7,512 bases of DNA from DASPXY01 sp038227745 (GCA_038227745.1 JBBRPS010000509.1:1-7512); one strand, 5' to 3'; numbered from the stretch's first letter, positions 1 through 6,470 are shown. Notes: generated by a model not told the origin, from the sequence alone. A program made the numbers and translations.

Positions 1-11
1 AACGTGCGCAG

Positions 12-26
12 CGCCCCGCCGGGGCG
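12..26 (-). terminator. Short GC hairpin after the amine oxidase gene
   Basis: A 6-bp stem, CGCCCC (12-17) pairing with GGGGCG (21-26) around a GCC loop, begins 2 bases past the stop codon of the minus-strand amine oxidase gene. Its position suits a terminator, but no T-tract follows on the minus strand. A stem this short also arises by chance in GC-rich DNA, so it is only a weak candidate. Confidence 0.25.
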
Positions 27-28
27 AC

Positions 29-1252
29 TCAGCGGGGCTGGTGCTGGTACAGCGGCGTGCCGTCGAAGAAGTTCCGCGGCCGCAGCATGAACCCGGCCCA
101 CATGACGTGCGTCACGCCCTGCAGGCTGCCGCCGACCATCTTGCCGTCCTCCAGGCGCGGCTCGTGGTGCATCGGCGCGCTGTGCCACAGCACCACGTCG
201 GTGTTCATGACCGACTCGCCGTCGGCGACGTACTTCGGCAGGTTCGTGTAGACGATCTCGCCCGGCTTGGCCCTCGTCACCCAGAAGTCGTGGTGCGTGC
301 AGTCCTCGCGGTTGCCGCCGCGGTGCCGGGCGTTGCCCATGCGGCTCGAGACCAGGTCGTACGCCATCGCGTCACCCTTGCCGTTCTTGTACTTGTCGTT
401 CACCACGCGCAGGTGCGTGAACCGCTCGGGCTTCCAGTCGCAGAAGCCCTCGCGGCCGCCGTTGAACGGCGTCACCAGCGTCTTCGACCGGCTCTTCTCG
501 TCCTTGAGGTCGCTCATCGGCTCGACGTGCTCGACCAGGTAGACCGAGTTGTCGCCGGTGCCGTCGAGGTTGACGTTGACGCGCCACAGGCCGTTGTGCA
601 TGTGCCCCTCGTACTCCGAGCCGCCGTAGTTGTGGCCCGTCGAACCCATGCGGAACGTGACGCCGCCGTCGTCCTGGAAGCCGTACTCGATGATGTAGCG
701 GTAGTTGGCCGCCTCCAGCGTGCCGAACAGCACCAGCGTCTGGCCGCGGCGGGTGCGGTTGTAGCTCTTGTAGATGATGCCGCGGTCGCGGACCTCCTGC
801 ACCACCGTCGGCGGGGCGCCCGGCTTGTCGCGCAGGAGCTTGCCGTTCGGGCCGGCGTCGTCGGGGGTGCAGATGCACAGCGGGAAGTTGTACGACACGT
901 CCCAGAAGCGCGGGCTGCCGCGGTGGTAGGGGACGAAGATCTCCGAGATGCGGCTGTCGCCGAGCACCTGGATCCAGCGGTCCTTCGGGGCACGCTTGAA
1001 GAAGGCGTCCTTGATGTACAGGCCGTAGCCGGTCGCCGTCGCCCAGCGCACTTTCCAGGCGGTCTCCATCTCGCCGTTGGTCGGAAACTCCTGGATGACC
1101 TCGTGGTCCGCTTTCGGGGCGAGCTTCTTCGGGGCGACAAGCTGGCCGCCTTTCTTCGGGGGCCGCTTCGGGCCGGTCGCATCGCCGGCCATGACCAGGG
1201 CGGCGAGACCGGCGGCGATCAGCAAGCAGGTGGTCACACGCACGGACAGCAT
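29..1252 (-). CDS. Exported copper amine oxidase catalytic-domain protein (single domain)
   Basis: A 407-residue protein matching the C-terminal catalytic domain of copper/topaquinone amine oxidases, which oxidise primary amines to aldehydes with release of ammonia and hydrogen peroxide. Residues 1-22 (CLLIAAGLAALVMA core) look like a signal peptide, so it probably acts outside the cytoplasm. Visible landmarks: SEIFVPY near 103; NYRY at 183-186, where Y184 would be the topaquinone precursor (the family usually has NYD or NYE); HMH at 217-219, the first two copper histidines; WVTR near 324; ADGESVMNTDVVLWH near 343; MHHEPRLED near 361, with H363 as third copper ligand; and GFML..FFDGTP close to the end. 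Classical enzymes have 640-760 residues with extra N-terminal domains, which are absent here. The segment that should hold the catalytic aspartate is shortened. I chose ATG 1252 because GGAG lies 8 bases upstream and the signal peptide follows; the frame is open upstream to 1387, but that part reads through a palindrome. The family call is firm, activity is not. Confidence 0.85.
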   Translation of the reverse strand: MLSVRVTTCLLIAAGLAALVMAGDATGPKRPPKKGGQLVAPKKLAPKADHEVIQEFPTNGEMETAWKVRWATATGYGLYIKDAFFKRAPKDRWIQVLGDSRISEIFVPYHRGSPRFWDVSYNFPLCICTPDDAGPNGKLLRDKPGAPPTVVQEVRDRGIIYKSYNRTRRGQTLVLFGTLEAANYRYIIEYGFQDDGGVTFRMGSTGHNYGGSEYEGHMHNGLWRVNVNLDGTGDNSVYLVEHVEPMSDLKDEKSRSKTLVTPFNGGREGFCDWKPERFTHLRVVNDKYKNGKGDAMAYDLVSSRMGNARHRGGNREDCTHHDFWVTRAKPGEIVYTNLPKYVADGESVMNTDVVLWHSAPMHHEPRLEDGKMVGGSLQGVTHVMWAGFMLRPRNFFDGTPLYQHQPR

Positions 1253-1260
1253 GGTTGGCA

Positions 1261-1264
1261 CTCC
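1261..1264 (-). promoter_or_regulatory. Ribosome binding site of the amine oxidase gene
   Basis: GGAG on the minus strand, 8 bases before ATG 1252. It supports that start over the longer open frame. It lies only 7 bases from the base of the large inverted repeat, so a folded leader would sit beside it. Confidence 0.55.
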
Positions 1265-1271
1265 GAGTTTC

Positions 1272-1339
1272 GGGCGGGCGGGCAAACGGTGCCTGGAACC
1301 CTGACGGAAAGGTTCCAGGCACCGTTTGCCCGCCCGCCC
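1272..1339. repeat. Perfect 29-bp inverted repeat with a 10-base loop
   Basis: The left arm (1272-1300) and right arm (1311-1339) are exact reverse complements over 29 bases; the loop is CTGACGGAAA. Each arm joins a G/C-only stretch, GGGCGGGCGGGC, to AAACGGTGCCTGGAACC, whose last 13 bases are nearly self-complementary. It lies between the 3' end of the phosphotransferase gene (stop at 1406) and the amine oxidase start (1252). It could act as a factor-independent transcription stop or mRNA 3'-end stabiliser for the upstream gene, or as a leader hairpin for the downstream one. There is no T-tract on either side. A perfect stem this long, with a near-palindromic core, also suits a dispersed REP-like or miniature mobile element. 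Only the inverted repeat itself is directly shown. Confidence 0.95.
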
Positions 1340-1405
1340 TTCGTGGACGGGGCAGGGGGATAACCCGCCCGGCAAATGTCTTTCCATTGTAGCGGGGGGC
1401 GCCGG

Positions 1406-4240
1406 TCACGCCAGAACATTCACCTTCCCCGTGCCGCCGTCCACGCGCAGGCGCTGCCCGGTGCGCACGCGGCGGTGGATCTCGGGCAGGCCGGCCACCG
1501 CCGGCAGGCCGAACTCGCGCGCCACGATGGCCCCGTGCGATAGCACCCCGCCCGTCTCCATCACCAGGGCGCGGGCGTGGACGAACAGCGGCACCCACGC
1601 CGGGTCGGTGGACGGGCAGACCAGGACGTACGGCTCGGGCGGGATGTCGGCGTCGGCGGGATCCTCGAGCACCAGCGCCGGTCCCTCGGCGACGCCCGCC
1701 GACAGCGGCACGCCCTGCAGCACCGCGGCGCCGCCGACGTCCACCTCGCGGCCGACCGCCTCCAGATCGTCGCTGAACAGCACCTGCGGCACGAACAGGC
1801 TCAGCGCCGCCGCCCGCCGCCGCCGCCTCTGCGCGATCAGGTCCACCAACTCCTGCCCGGCCTTCGGGGCGGACGCCAGCCGCGGCAGCTCTTCCGGCGT
1901 CAGGAAGAAGACGCCGCCGTCGAGGCCGTAGCGCCGGTCCAGCTCGACGAGGTAACGGCGGACCAGCGCGTAGCCCTGCATGAGATAGTCCTTGGCGGCC
2001 TCGCGCAGGCCGAGGTAGGTCCGCAGGGTGGTCAGCTCGGCGGCCAGGGCGTCGCGGCCGGCGTCGTTTAGCCCGGCCTCGGCGGCGATGCGTTTGAGGG
2101 CGGTGGCGGCGTCGGCGTCCTTGACCTGCTCTTCCGGGCGGCGGGACTGGAACAGGCGGTCGAGCGCAGCGGGGTCCTCGGCCCAGCGCGGCTGGGCGAG
2201 CTCCATCTCGTGGCTGCCGCGGTGGCCGAACTGGGCGAGGAACTCGTCGCAGTTCATGCGCCCGGCGGCTGCCGCGCGCACCCCGGCCGCGAGGTACGTC
2301 TGCACGCCCATCATCAGCTCGCGCAGGGCCGCCTGCGCCCGCTCCACGCCGACGAGGTGCGCCGCCGTCCGATCCGGCAGCCCGGCTGGCTGCAGCACGC
2401 GCGCCAGCGCGTTCTGCAAGTTCGCCATCGCGATGCCGGCCAGGGCAGTCGGCTTGAGGCTGTCGCGGGCGAAGTCGTCCAACGTCCGCCGCACCCAGTG
2501 GTTGAACCGCCCCACCAGGGCGGGCCCGTCGAGCTTGTGCGGATCGGTCGTCTTCTCCCGGACCACCTCCGTCTGGAACGCCGGCGCGATCTCGTGGGTG
2601 AAGCGGTCGGCGAAGGTCTGGCCGAGCTTGCGCAGCCGCGCCGCCGAGCGCCACAGCTTGAAGAAGATCACGGGCAGGCCGACCCAGAAGCGCCAGCCGC
2701 CGCGGGCCGGGTTGAAGATCGCCTGCGGGTAGACCGCCCGGTGCGGGTTCTGCTTGAGGACGGCGAACGGGTGCTCGAACGGCAGGCGGCGGTACTGCAT
2801 GCGCGGCTCGCGGCTGAGGTTGCAGTACGGTCGGCCACACACGAGATCGAAAATACCTTCCTCATCGAGCGCCGGGTCGGGGTCGAAGCCGAGGTCGCGG
2901 TACATCAGGCCGAAGCCGCCGCGGCCGGACATGAAGCGGCGCACGACGGCCCAGGTCATCGGCGTCGGGTCGGGCAGGATCTCGGCGAGGTTGTAGCGTG
3001 CCCAGACGGTGCCGGTCCGCTCGGCCCGTGCCGCCAGGGTGGCGATCTCCTCGCGCCGCACCTGCTCGCGCTCGGCATCACTAAACGCCGGGGCCGCGGC
3101 GGCGGTCCGCTTGATCGGCCGAGCCTGGAGCAGGTAGAAGCGGCCCTGCGACAGTCCCCACTCGATGTCGCACGGCGTTCGGAAATACTCCTCGACGCGC
3201 AGCCCCAGGGCGGCCAACTTGGCGAGCTGCGCTTCGTCCAGCGAAGCCGCGTCGCGCGCCCCGGCCTGCCCCGTGCCGTCCTGCGCCAGTGTGGCGACGA
3301 CGTGCTCCTTGGACGCGACATGCCGCTCCAAAACGCGGAGGCTGCGGCGATCGACGACGAAGCGGTCCGGCTTGACCTTGCCCAGCACGACCGCCTCGCC
3401 CAGGCCGTAGGACGACTCGATGACGACGTGGTCCCGGGCGGGGTTGACGGGGTCCGCCGTGAACATCACGCCCGCGACCTCGGACGGACACATCGCTTGC
3501 ACGTTGACGGCCGTCCCCGGCAGGCCATCGATCTTGTGGTGGCGGCGGAAAGTCAGGGCGCGCTCGCTGTTCCACGAGTCGAAGACCGCGTTGATGGCGG
3601 CGCACAGCGCCGACCACGGGTCGGTCGGGACGTCGTGCCGCGTGCGCGCGCGGTAGGCGCCCTGGTAGCGCTCGCACAGCGTCCGCATCTGGTCGGCGTC
3701 CAGGTCGGCCTCGGACGCCTTGCCGGTCTCCCCGAGGAGCGCGGCGAGGAGGTCGGTGAAGGCCGACTCGGGGACGCCGCCGACGGTGTGGCCGAACAGC
3801 GTGAGGAAATGGCGGTAAGCCTCCCAGGCGCCGCGGCGGTTGCCGGTGCGGTCGGCCATCGCGGCGACGCATTCGGGGTTGAGGCCGACGTTGAGGACGG
3901 TATCCATCATGCCGGGCATGGACACCGCGGCCCCGGAGCGGACGGCGAGGAGGAGCGGGTCGCCGCCGCGGCCAAAGGTGCGGCCGGTGATGCCCTCCAG
4001 GCGGGCGAGGCTGGCGCGGATCTGCGGGTCGAGGCTGTCGGGCCAGCAGCGGTTGCGCTGGTAGTAGAGGGCGCAGCACTCGGCGGAGATGGTGAAGCCG
4101 GGCGGCACGTCGAGGCCGGCCCGCGTCATCTCGGCGAGGCTGGCGCCCTTGCCGCCGACGACGTCCTTGAGGTCGTTGCCGCCGTCGGCCCGGCCTTCGC
4201 CGAAGAAGTAGATGACCGGGGGCCGCTGCGGGTCGCTCAT
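1406..4240 (-). CDS. PEP-synthase/PPDK-related phosphotransferase, rifampin-phosphotransferase-like architecture
   Basis: A 944-residue cytoplasmic phosphotransferase. Residues 1-375 form the ATP-grasp part. It begins like pyruvate phosphate dikinase (YFFGEG near 11, GGKGASLAEM at 29-38, VRSGAAVSMPGMMDTVLN at 100-117, GTAVNVQ near 242), then reads like PEP synthase (EVAGVMFTADPVNP from 254, ESSYGLGEAVVLGKVKPDRF from 275, DIEWGL at 358-363, LLQARPIKR at 370-378). Residues 380-830 form a helical middle region with a NLAEILPDPTPMTW stretch (from 417) and FGHRGSHEMELAQPRW (from 671), as seen in rifampin phosphotransferase relatives. Residues 840-944 are the swivel domain; H902 in GGVLSHGAIVAREFG is the expected phosphohistidine. 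The C-terminal PEP/pyruvate-binding barrel of true PEP synthase and PPDK is missing, so PEP synthesis is unlikely. More probably ATP phosphorylates H902, which passes a phosphate to an unknown small molecule bound by the middle domain. I chose ATG 4240 because GGAG lies 9 bases upstream and homology begins at once; ATG 4285 would add 15 unremarkable residues. Confidence 0.88.
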   Translation of the reverse strand: MSDPQRPPVIYFFGEGRADGGNDLKDVVGGKGASLAEMTRAGLDVPPGFTISAECCALYYQRNRCWPDSLDPQIRASLARLEGITGRTFGRGGDPLLLAVRSGAAVSMPGMMDTVLNVGLNPECVAAMADRTGNRRGAWEAYRHFLTLFGHTVGGVPESAFTDLLAALLGETGKASEADLDADQMRTLCERYQGAYRARTRHDVPTDPWSALCAAINAVFDSWNSERALTFRRHHKIDGLPGTAVNVQAMCPSEVAGVMFTADPVNPARDHVVIESSYGLGEAVVLGKVKPDRFVVDRRSLRVLERHVASKEHVVATLAQDGTGQAGARDAASLDEAQLAKLAALGLRVEEYFRTPCDIEWGLSQGRFYLLQARPIKRTAAAAPAFSDAEREQVRREEIATLAARAERTGTVWARYNLAEILPDPTPMTWAVVRRFMSGRGGFGLMYRDLGFDPDPALDEEGIFDLVCGRPYCNLSREPRMQYRRLPFEHPFAVLKQNPHRAVYPQAIFNPARGGWRFWVGLPVIFFKLWRSAARLRKLGQTFADRFTHEIAPAFQTEVVREKTTDPHKLDGPALVGRFNHWVRRTLDDFARDSLKPTALAGIAMANLQNALARVLQPAGLPDRTAAHLVGVERAQAALRELMMGVQTYLAAGVRAAAAGRMNCDEFLAQFGHRGSHEMELAQPRWAEDPAALDRLFQSRRPEEQVKDADAATALKRIAAEAGLNDAGRDALAAELTTLRTYLGLREAAKDYLMQGYALVRRYLVELDRRYGLDGGVFFLTPEELPRLASAPKAGQELVDLIAQRRRRRAAALSLFVPQVLFSDDLEAVGREVDVGGAAVLQGVPLSAGVAEGPALVLEDPADADIPPEPYVLVCPSTDPAWVPLFVHARALVMETGGVLSHGAIVAREFGLPAVAGLPEIHRRVRTGQRLRVDGGTGKVNVLA

Positions 4241-4344
4241 GGTGTTTGACTCCGGGGAAGACAGGCGGGCTCGTGGGGAGGCCATGAAGGCAGGGTAGGG
4301 AGTGGCGGCGCGGACAGCAACGGCCGACCCGGCGCGGCGGGCCG

Positions 4345-4373
4345 TAGTCACGGCTCGCGCGGGGCGGTATAGT
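4345..4373 (+). promoter_or_regulatory. Candidate sigma-70-type promoter for the 4435 operon
   Basis: TAGTCA (4345-4350, 4 of 6 to TTGACA) and TATAGT (4368-4373, 5 of 6 to TATAAT) are separated by 17 bases in the divergent intergenic region, about 60 bases before ATG 4435. A TATA-type hexamer stands out in such GC-rich DNA. The rest of the 194-base gap (4241-4434) shows no other structure I can support, and no clear promoter for the minus-strand phosphotransferase gene was found. Confidence 0.42.
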
Positions 4374-4424
4374 GGGCAGTGCGCCCCCCTCTCCGCCCCG
4401 GACTTCGTTCGCTGACTCACGACC

Positions 4425-4431
4425 GAGGAGG
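4425..4431 (+). promoter_or_regulatory. Ribosome binding site deciding the 4435 start
   Basis: GAGGAGG lies 3 bases before ATG 4435. The spacing is short, but the motif is strong and favours this ATG over an in-frame start at 4372, which would add 21 residues with no membrane or family features. Confidence 0.6.
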
Positions 4432-4434
4432 CAG

Positions 4435-5244
4435 ATGCCGTCACGCCCGGTTACCCTCGCGATCGTCGCCCTGTGGCTGGTGGCGACCGGCTGGCTGATC
4501 TACCGCGACCTGTGGGAGAAGGCCGGGCAGCCGCCGCCGTTCACCCTCGACCTGGCCGACGAGGTCGGCGGCCGGGCGGCCGTCTGGCAGGTCTCGCAGG
4601 ACGGCGCGTTGGCCGGGTTCGCGCGCGTCGTCGTGCGCCGCGCCCCCGGACGCCTCTTCGAGCTGGCCGGCGAATTCCGCCCGGACAATTTCCCCTCCGC
4701 CGGCCTCATGGTCAAGAACCTCAGCAGCATTTACCGCGTAACGCCCAGGGGGGAGATGCGCGGCCTGAGCTGCAGCATCGGCTTGATCTTGCCGTCGGGC
4801 GTGCGCCAGGACGTGGAGCTGGAAGGCCGGCTGGAGGACGGCCGGTTCGTGCCGGTCGTCCGCCGCGATGGCGTCGTGCAGGAGGTGCCGGCGGCCGAGG
4901 CGATGGAGGTGGGCCAGGTGCTCAACGTGCTGCAGCCGCCGCACAAGGTGGCGGGGCTGTACGAGGGCCGCACCTGGCGCGTGGCGTTGTTCGACCCGCG
5001 CGACCTCGCCGGCGCCCTCGGCGCGGGGCTGGCCCGCGTGCCGCTCCGCCCGGCCGAGGCGAAGGTGACGGCGGACGTGCTCCCCGAGGAGCGCCGCGAG
5101 GTCGCGTGCTGGCGCATCGATTACCGTGAGGGCGACGCCGTCACCGTCCGGACCTGGGTGCGGGTGAGCGACGCGGTGGTACTACAGCAGGAAGTCCGGC
5201 ACGGCGGCACGGAAGTGGTGATGCAGCGGAAACGCCTCCCGTGA
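4435..5244 (+). CDS. Membrane-anchored protein of unknown function, partner of the ABC ATPase
   Basis: A 269-residue protein. Residues 6-23 (VTLAIVALWLVATGWLIY) form one membrane-spanning helix or uncleaved signal anchor, followed by charged RDLWEK, so the rest is probably outside the cytoplasmic membrane. The remainder is rich in alternating hydrophobic residues and looks beta-rich, with stretches such as WQVSQDGALAGFARVVV, FELAGEF, GLYEGRTWRVALFDP and CWRIDYREGD. I recognise the general type (helix, PPPFT-like linker, then a beta domain with a TWRV..FDP segment) as recurring in Gemmata-like genomes beside ABC ATPase genes, but I know of no assigned function. The ABC ATPase gene starts 25 bases after the stop codon on the same strand, which suggests one transcript and a role beside an export or lipoprotein-handling complex. 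That role is inference from position. The C-terminal part resembles proteins that bind acyl or hydrophobic ligands only in overall pattern, with no diagnostic motif. Confidence 0.72.
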   Translation: MPSRPVTLAIVALWLVATGWLIYRDLWEKAGQPPPFTLDLADEVGGRAAVWQVSQDGALAGFARVVVRRAPGRLFELAGEFRPDNFPSAGLMVKNLSSIYRVTPRGEMRGLSCSIGLILPSGVRQDVELEGRLEDGRFVPVVRRDGVVQEVPAAEAMEVGQVLNVLQPPHKVAGLYEGRTWRVALFDPRDLAGALGAGLARVPLRPAEAKVTADVLPEERREVACWRIDYREGDAVTVRTWVRVSDAVVLQQEVRHGGTEVVMQRKRLP

Positions 5245-5269
5245 GGCGAGACGGGGCGGGTGAGGCACC

Positions 5270-6004
5270 ATGATCGAGCTGGACGAGGTTTCCAAGTCGT
5301 ACGGCAACAAGGTCGCCGTTGACCGCCTGAGCCTGCGGGTGGGACGGGGAGAATTGTTCGCGTTCCTCGGCCCCAACGGCGCCGGCAAGACGACGACGAT
5401 CAAGATGATGTGCGGCCTGCTGTTCCCGACGGCCGGCACTGTCCGCATCGGCGGCTTCGACCTGCGGACGCACGGCGAGGAGGCGCGGCGGCTCATCAGC
5501 TACGTGCCCGACCAGCCGTTCGTCTACGAGCGCCTCACTGGCCGCGAATTCCTGCAATTCATCGCGGGAATGTACGCGATGGAGCCGGCGCACGCCGAGC
5601 GGCGCATCGGGGAGATGATCGCCACCTTCCGCCTGCGCGACTTCGTGGATGACCTGACGCAGAACTAGTCGCACGGGATGCGGCAGCGGACGGTGTTCGC
5701 CGGCGCGCTGCTGCACGAGCCGGACGTGCTGATCGTGGACGAGCCGACGGTCGGCCTGGACCCGCCGAGCGTGCGCCTGCTGAAGGACCTGCTGCGCAAG
5801 GAGTCGGAGCGCGGGGCGACGGTGTTCCTCTCGACGCACTCGCTCGACGTGGCGCAGGAGTTGGCGGCGCGCATCGGCATCGTCCACCACGGGCGGCTGA
5901 TCAACTGCGGGACGCTGGCCGACCTGCGCAAGCAGGCGGCGCTCGACGGATCCCTTGAAGAGGTCTTCCTCGCCCTGGTCGAGGAGGAGAAAGCGCCCGC
6001 GTGA
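5270..6004 (+). pseudogene. ABC transporter ATP-binding protein, interrupted by an in-frame TAG
   Basis: One reading frame of 244 sense codons plus an internal TAG at 5666-5668 (codon 133). It encodes a typical nucleotide-binding subunit that powers substrate transport across the inner membrane. Motifs in order: Walker A GPNGAGKTT (34-42), Q-loop in YVPDQPFVYERLTG (Q82), ABC signature SHGMRQR (134-140), Walker B LIVDEPT (154-160) with D-loop GLD (162-164), and H-loop H190 in FLSTHS. Length is normal for an ABC-2/CcmA-like subunit. TAG sits exactly where such proteins usually have Tyr (YSHGMRQR) or Leu; TAC to TAG is one base change. The frame, motifs and codon choice stay intact on both sides, so the lesion is recent, an assembly error, or read through. 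An ATG at 5678 could restart translation, but it has no ribosome binding site and would lose the signature serine. ATG 5270 has GAGG 4 bases upstream. No permease gene follows, which is unusual for such an operon. The family call is very firm, function is uncertain. Confidence 0.85.
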
Positions 6005-6020
6005 GGTCCGCTGGCTGGCT

Positions 6021-6125
6021 CGGGTTCGTGGGCGACTCGCTCCGCGAGTCGCTTCTGGTGTGAGTGCCACGAGTCGCTTCTGGTGTGAGTGCCGCGACTC
6101 GCGGAGCGAGTCGCCCACGAACCCG
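6021..6125. repeat. Compound palindrome with perfect 32-bp arms
   Basis: The left arm (6021-6052) and right arm (6094-6125) are exact reverse complements over 32 bases, separated by 41 bases. Each arm contains its own hairpin: GCGACTCGC-TCC-GCGAGTCGC at 6032-6052 and the matching GCGACTCGC-GGA-GCGAGTCGC at 6094-6114. The DNA or RNA could therefore fold as one long stem or as two small hairpins. It starts 16 bases after the ABC ATPase stop codon, where a terminator or 3' stabiliser would lie, and it ends beside a decayed minus-strand fragment. The layout suggests a dispersed palindromic (REP/BIME-like) or miniature element, which is inferred because only one copy is seen here. Confidence 0.95.
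6045..6093. repeat. 25-bp tandem repeat, two copies, inside the palindrome
   Basis: CGAGTCGCTTCTGGTGTGAG followed by TGCC occurs at 6045-6068 and again at 6070-6093, identical over 24 bases, with A or G as the 25th base. The first copy begins inside the left palindrome arm, so the duplicated unit includes half of the small hairpin. This looks like slippage or a duplication within the repeat element. Confidence 0.93.
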
Positions 6126-6148
6126 GCACAGCTATTCAGGAACCCGTG

Positions 6149-6451
6149 ACGTTTGGGGGCGGTAGCGGCGAGGTACGCGATCAGGTCCGCCATCTCCTGC
6201 CGCGAAACCGACCTTTCCAGCCCCTCCGGCATCAGCGACTTGCCCGTGCTGTACAGATCCTCCAGGTCGCCGCGCAGCAGCACCTGCTAGTGCCCCTCCT
6301 GATACCGCAGCGAGATGCTCGTCGCCGTCTCGTTCGCCAGCAGTCCGGTGAACTGGCGGCCGGCGCGGGTCGTGGTCACGTTGGCTGAGGGGCCTTCCGC
6401 CAGGGCCGGCACCACGACCGCGACTTGAAAGCTCTTCTGGGTGTCGGCGAG
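6149..6451 (-). pseudogene. Remnant of a PVC-type heme-binding cytochrome c protein (C-terminal part)
   Basis: On the minus strand one frame reads SFQVAVVV..., then TTTRAGRQFTGLLANETATS, ISLRYQEGH, a TAG stop at 6287-6289, and continues QVLLRGDLEDLYSTGKSLMP, EGLERSVSRQEMADLIAYLA, ATAPKR. This is the typical tail of the large planctomycete/verrucomicrobial heme-binding proteins (the putative heme-binding domain, Pirellula/Verrucomicrobium type), in which GR..TGL..ETA.S and STGKSLMPEGLE are hallmarks and the CxxCH heme site lies just upstream. Here the CxxCH portion, the long N-terminal dehydrogenase part and any start codon are missing. Downstream the frame runs without a stop into the compound palindrome, so the natural end is also lost. 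The fragment is broken at both ends and carries an internal TAG, so it is almost surely non-functional. Relatives often have Gln or Asp where the TAG falls, and CAG to TAG is one change. End positions are approximate. Confidence 0.8.
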
Positions 6452-6470
6452 GCGCCCGGGGAGGCTCGGC

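Noticed and set aside
41..1363. 440-codon plus-strand frame opposite the amine oxidase gene
   Set aside because: It is the antisense of a gene with conserved copper and cofactor residues; its start and end fall without ribosome binding site or structure.
372..2840. Long 822-codon minus-strand open frame overlapping two recognised genes
   Set aside because: It is an out-of-frame reading across the phosphotransferase 3' half, the palindrome and most of the amine oxidase. Composition is low-complexity Arg/Pro/Ala/Gly and it has no domain.
1406..4240. Annotation as PEP synthase (ppsA) or PPDK (ppdK)
   Set aside because: The ATP-grasp and swivel domains match, but the PEP/pyruvate-binding barrel after the phosphohistidine domain is absent.
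2210..4249. Long 679-codon plus-strand open frame opposite the phosphotransferase gene
   Set aside because: It is the antisense of a gene with clear motifs. Its product is rich in Arg, Ala, Val and Gly with no family resemblance, as expected of frames shadowing GC-rich genes.
5666..5668. Selenocysteine or pyrrolysine insertion at the internal stop
   Set aside because: The codon is TAG, so selenocysteine (TGA) does not apply. ABC ATPases are not known to use pyrrolysine, and no pyl genes are in the window.
6021..6125. CRISPR array
   Set aside because: Only two direct copies of a 25-base unit occur, directly adjacent with no spacers, inside an inverted repeat, and there are no cas genes.
5141..6283. 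380-codon minus-strand frame starting with the heme-domain tail
   Set aside because: Only the first 45 codons or so are family-like. The rest is read through the palindrome and antisense to the ABC ATPase and the preceding gene.
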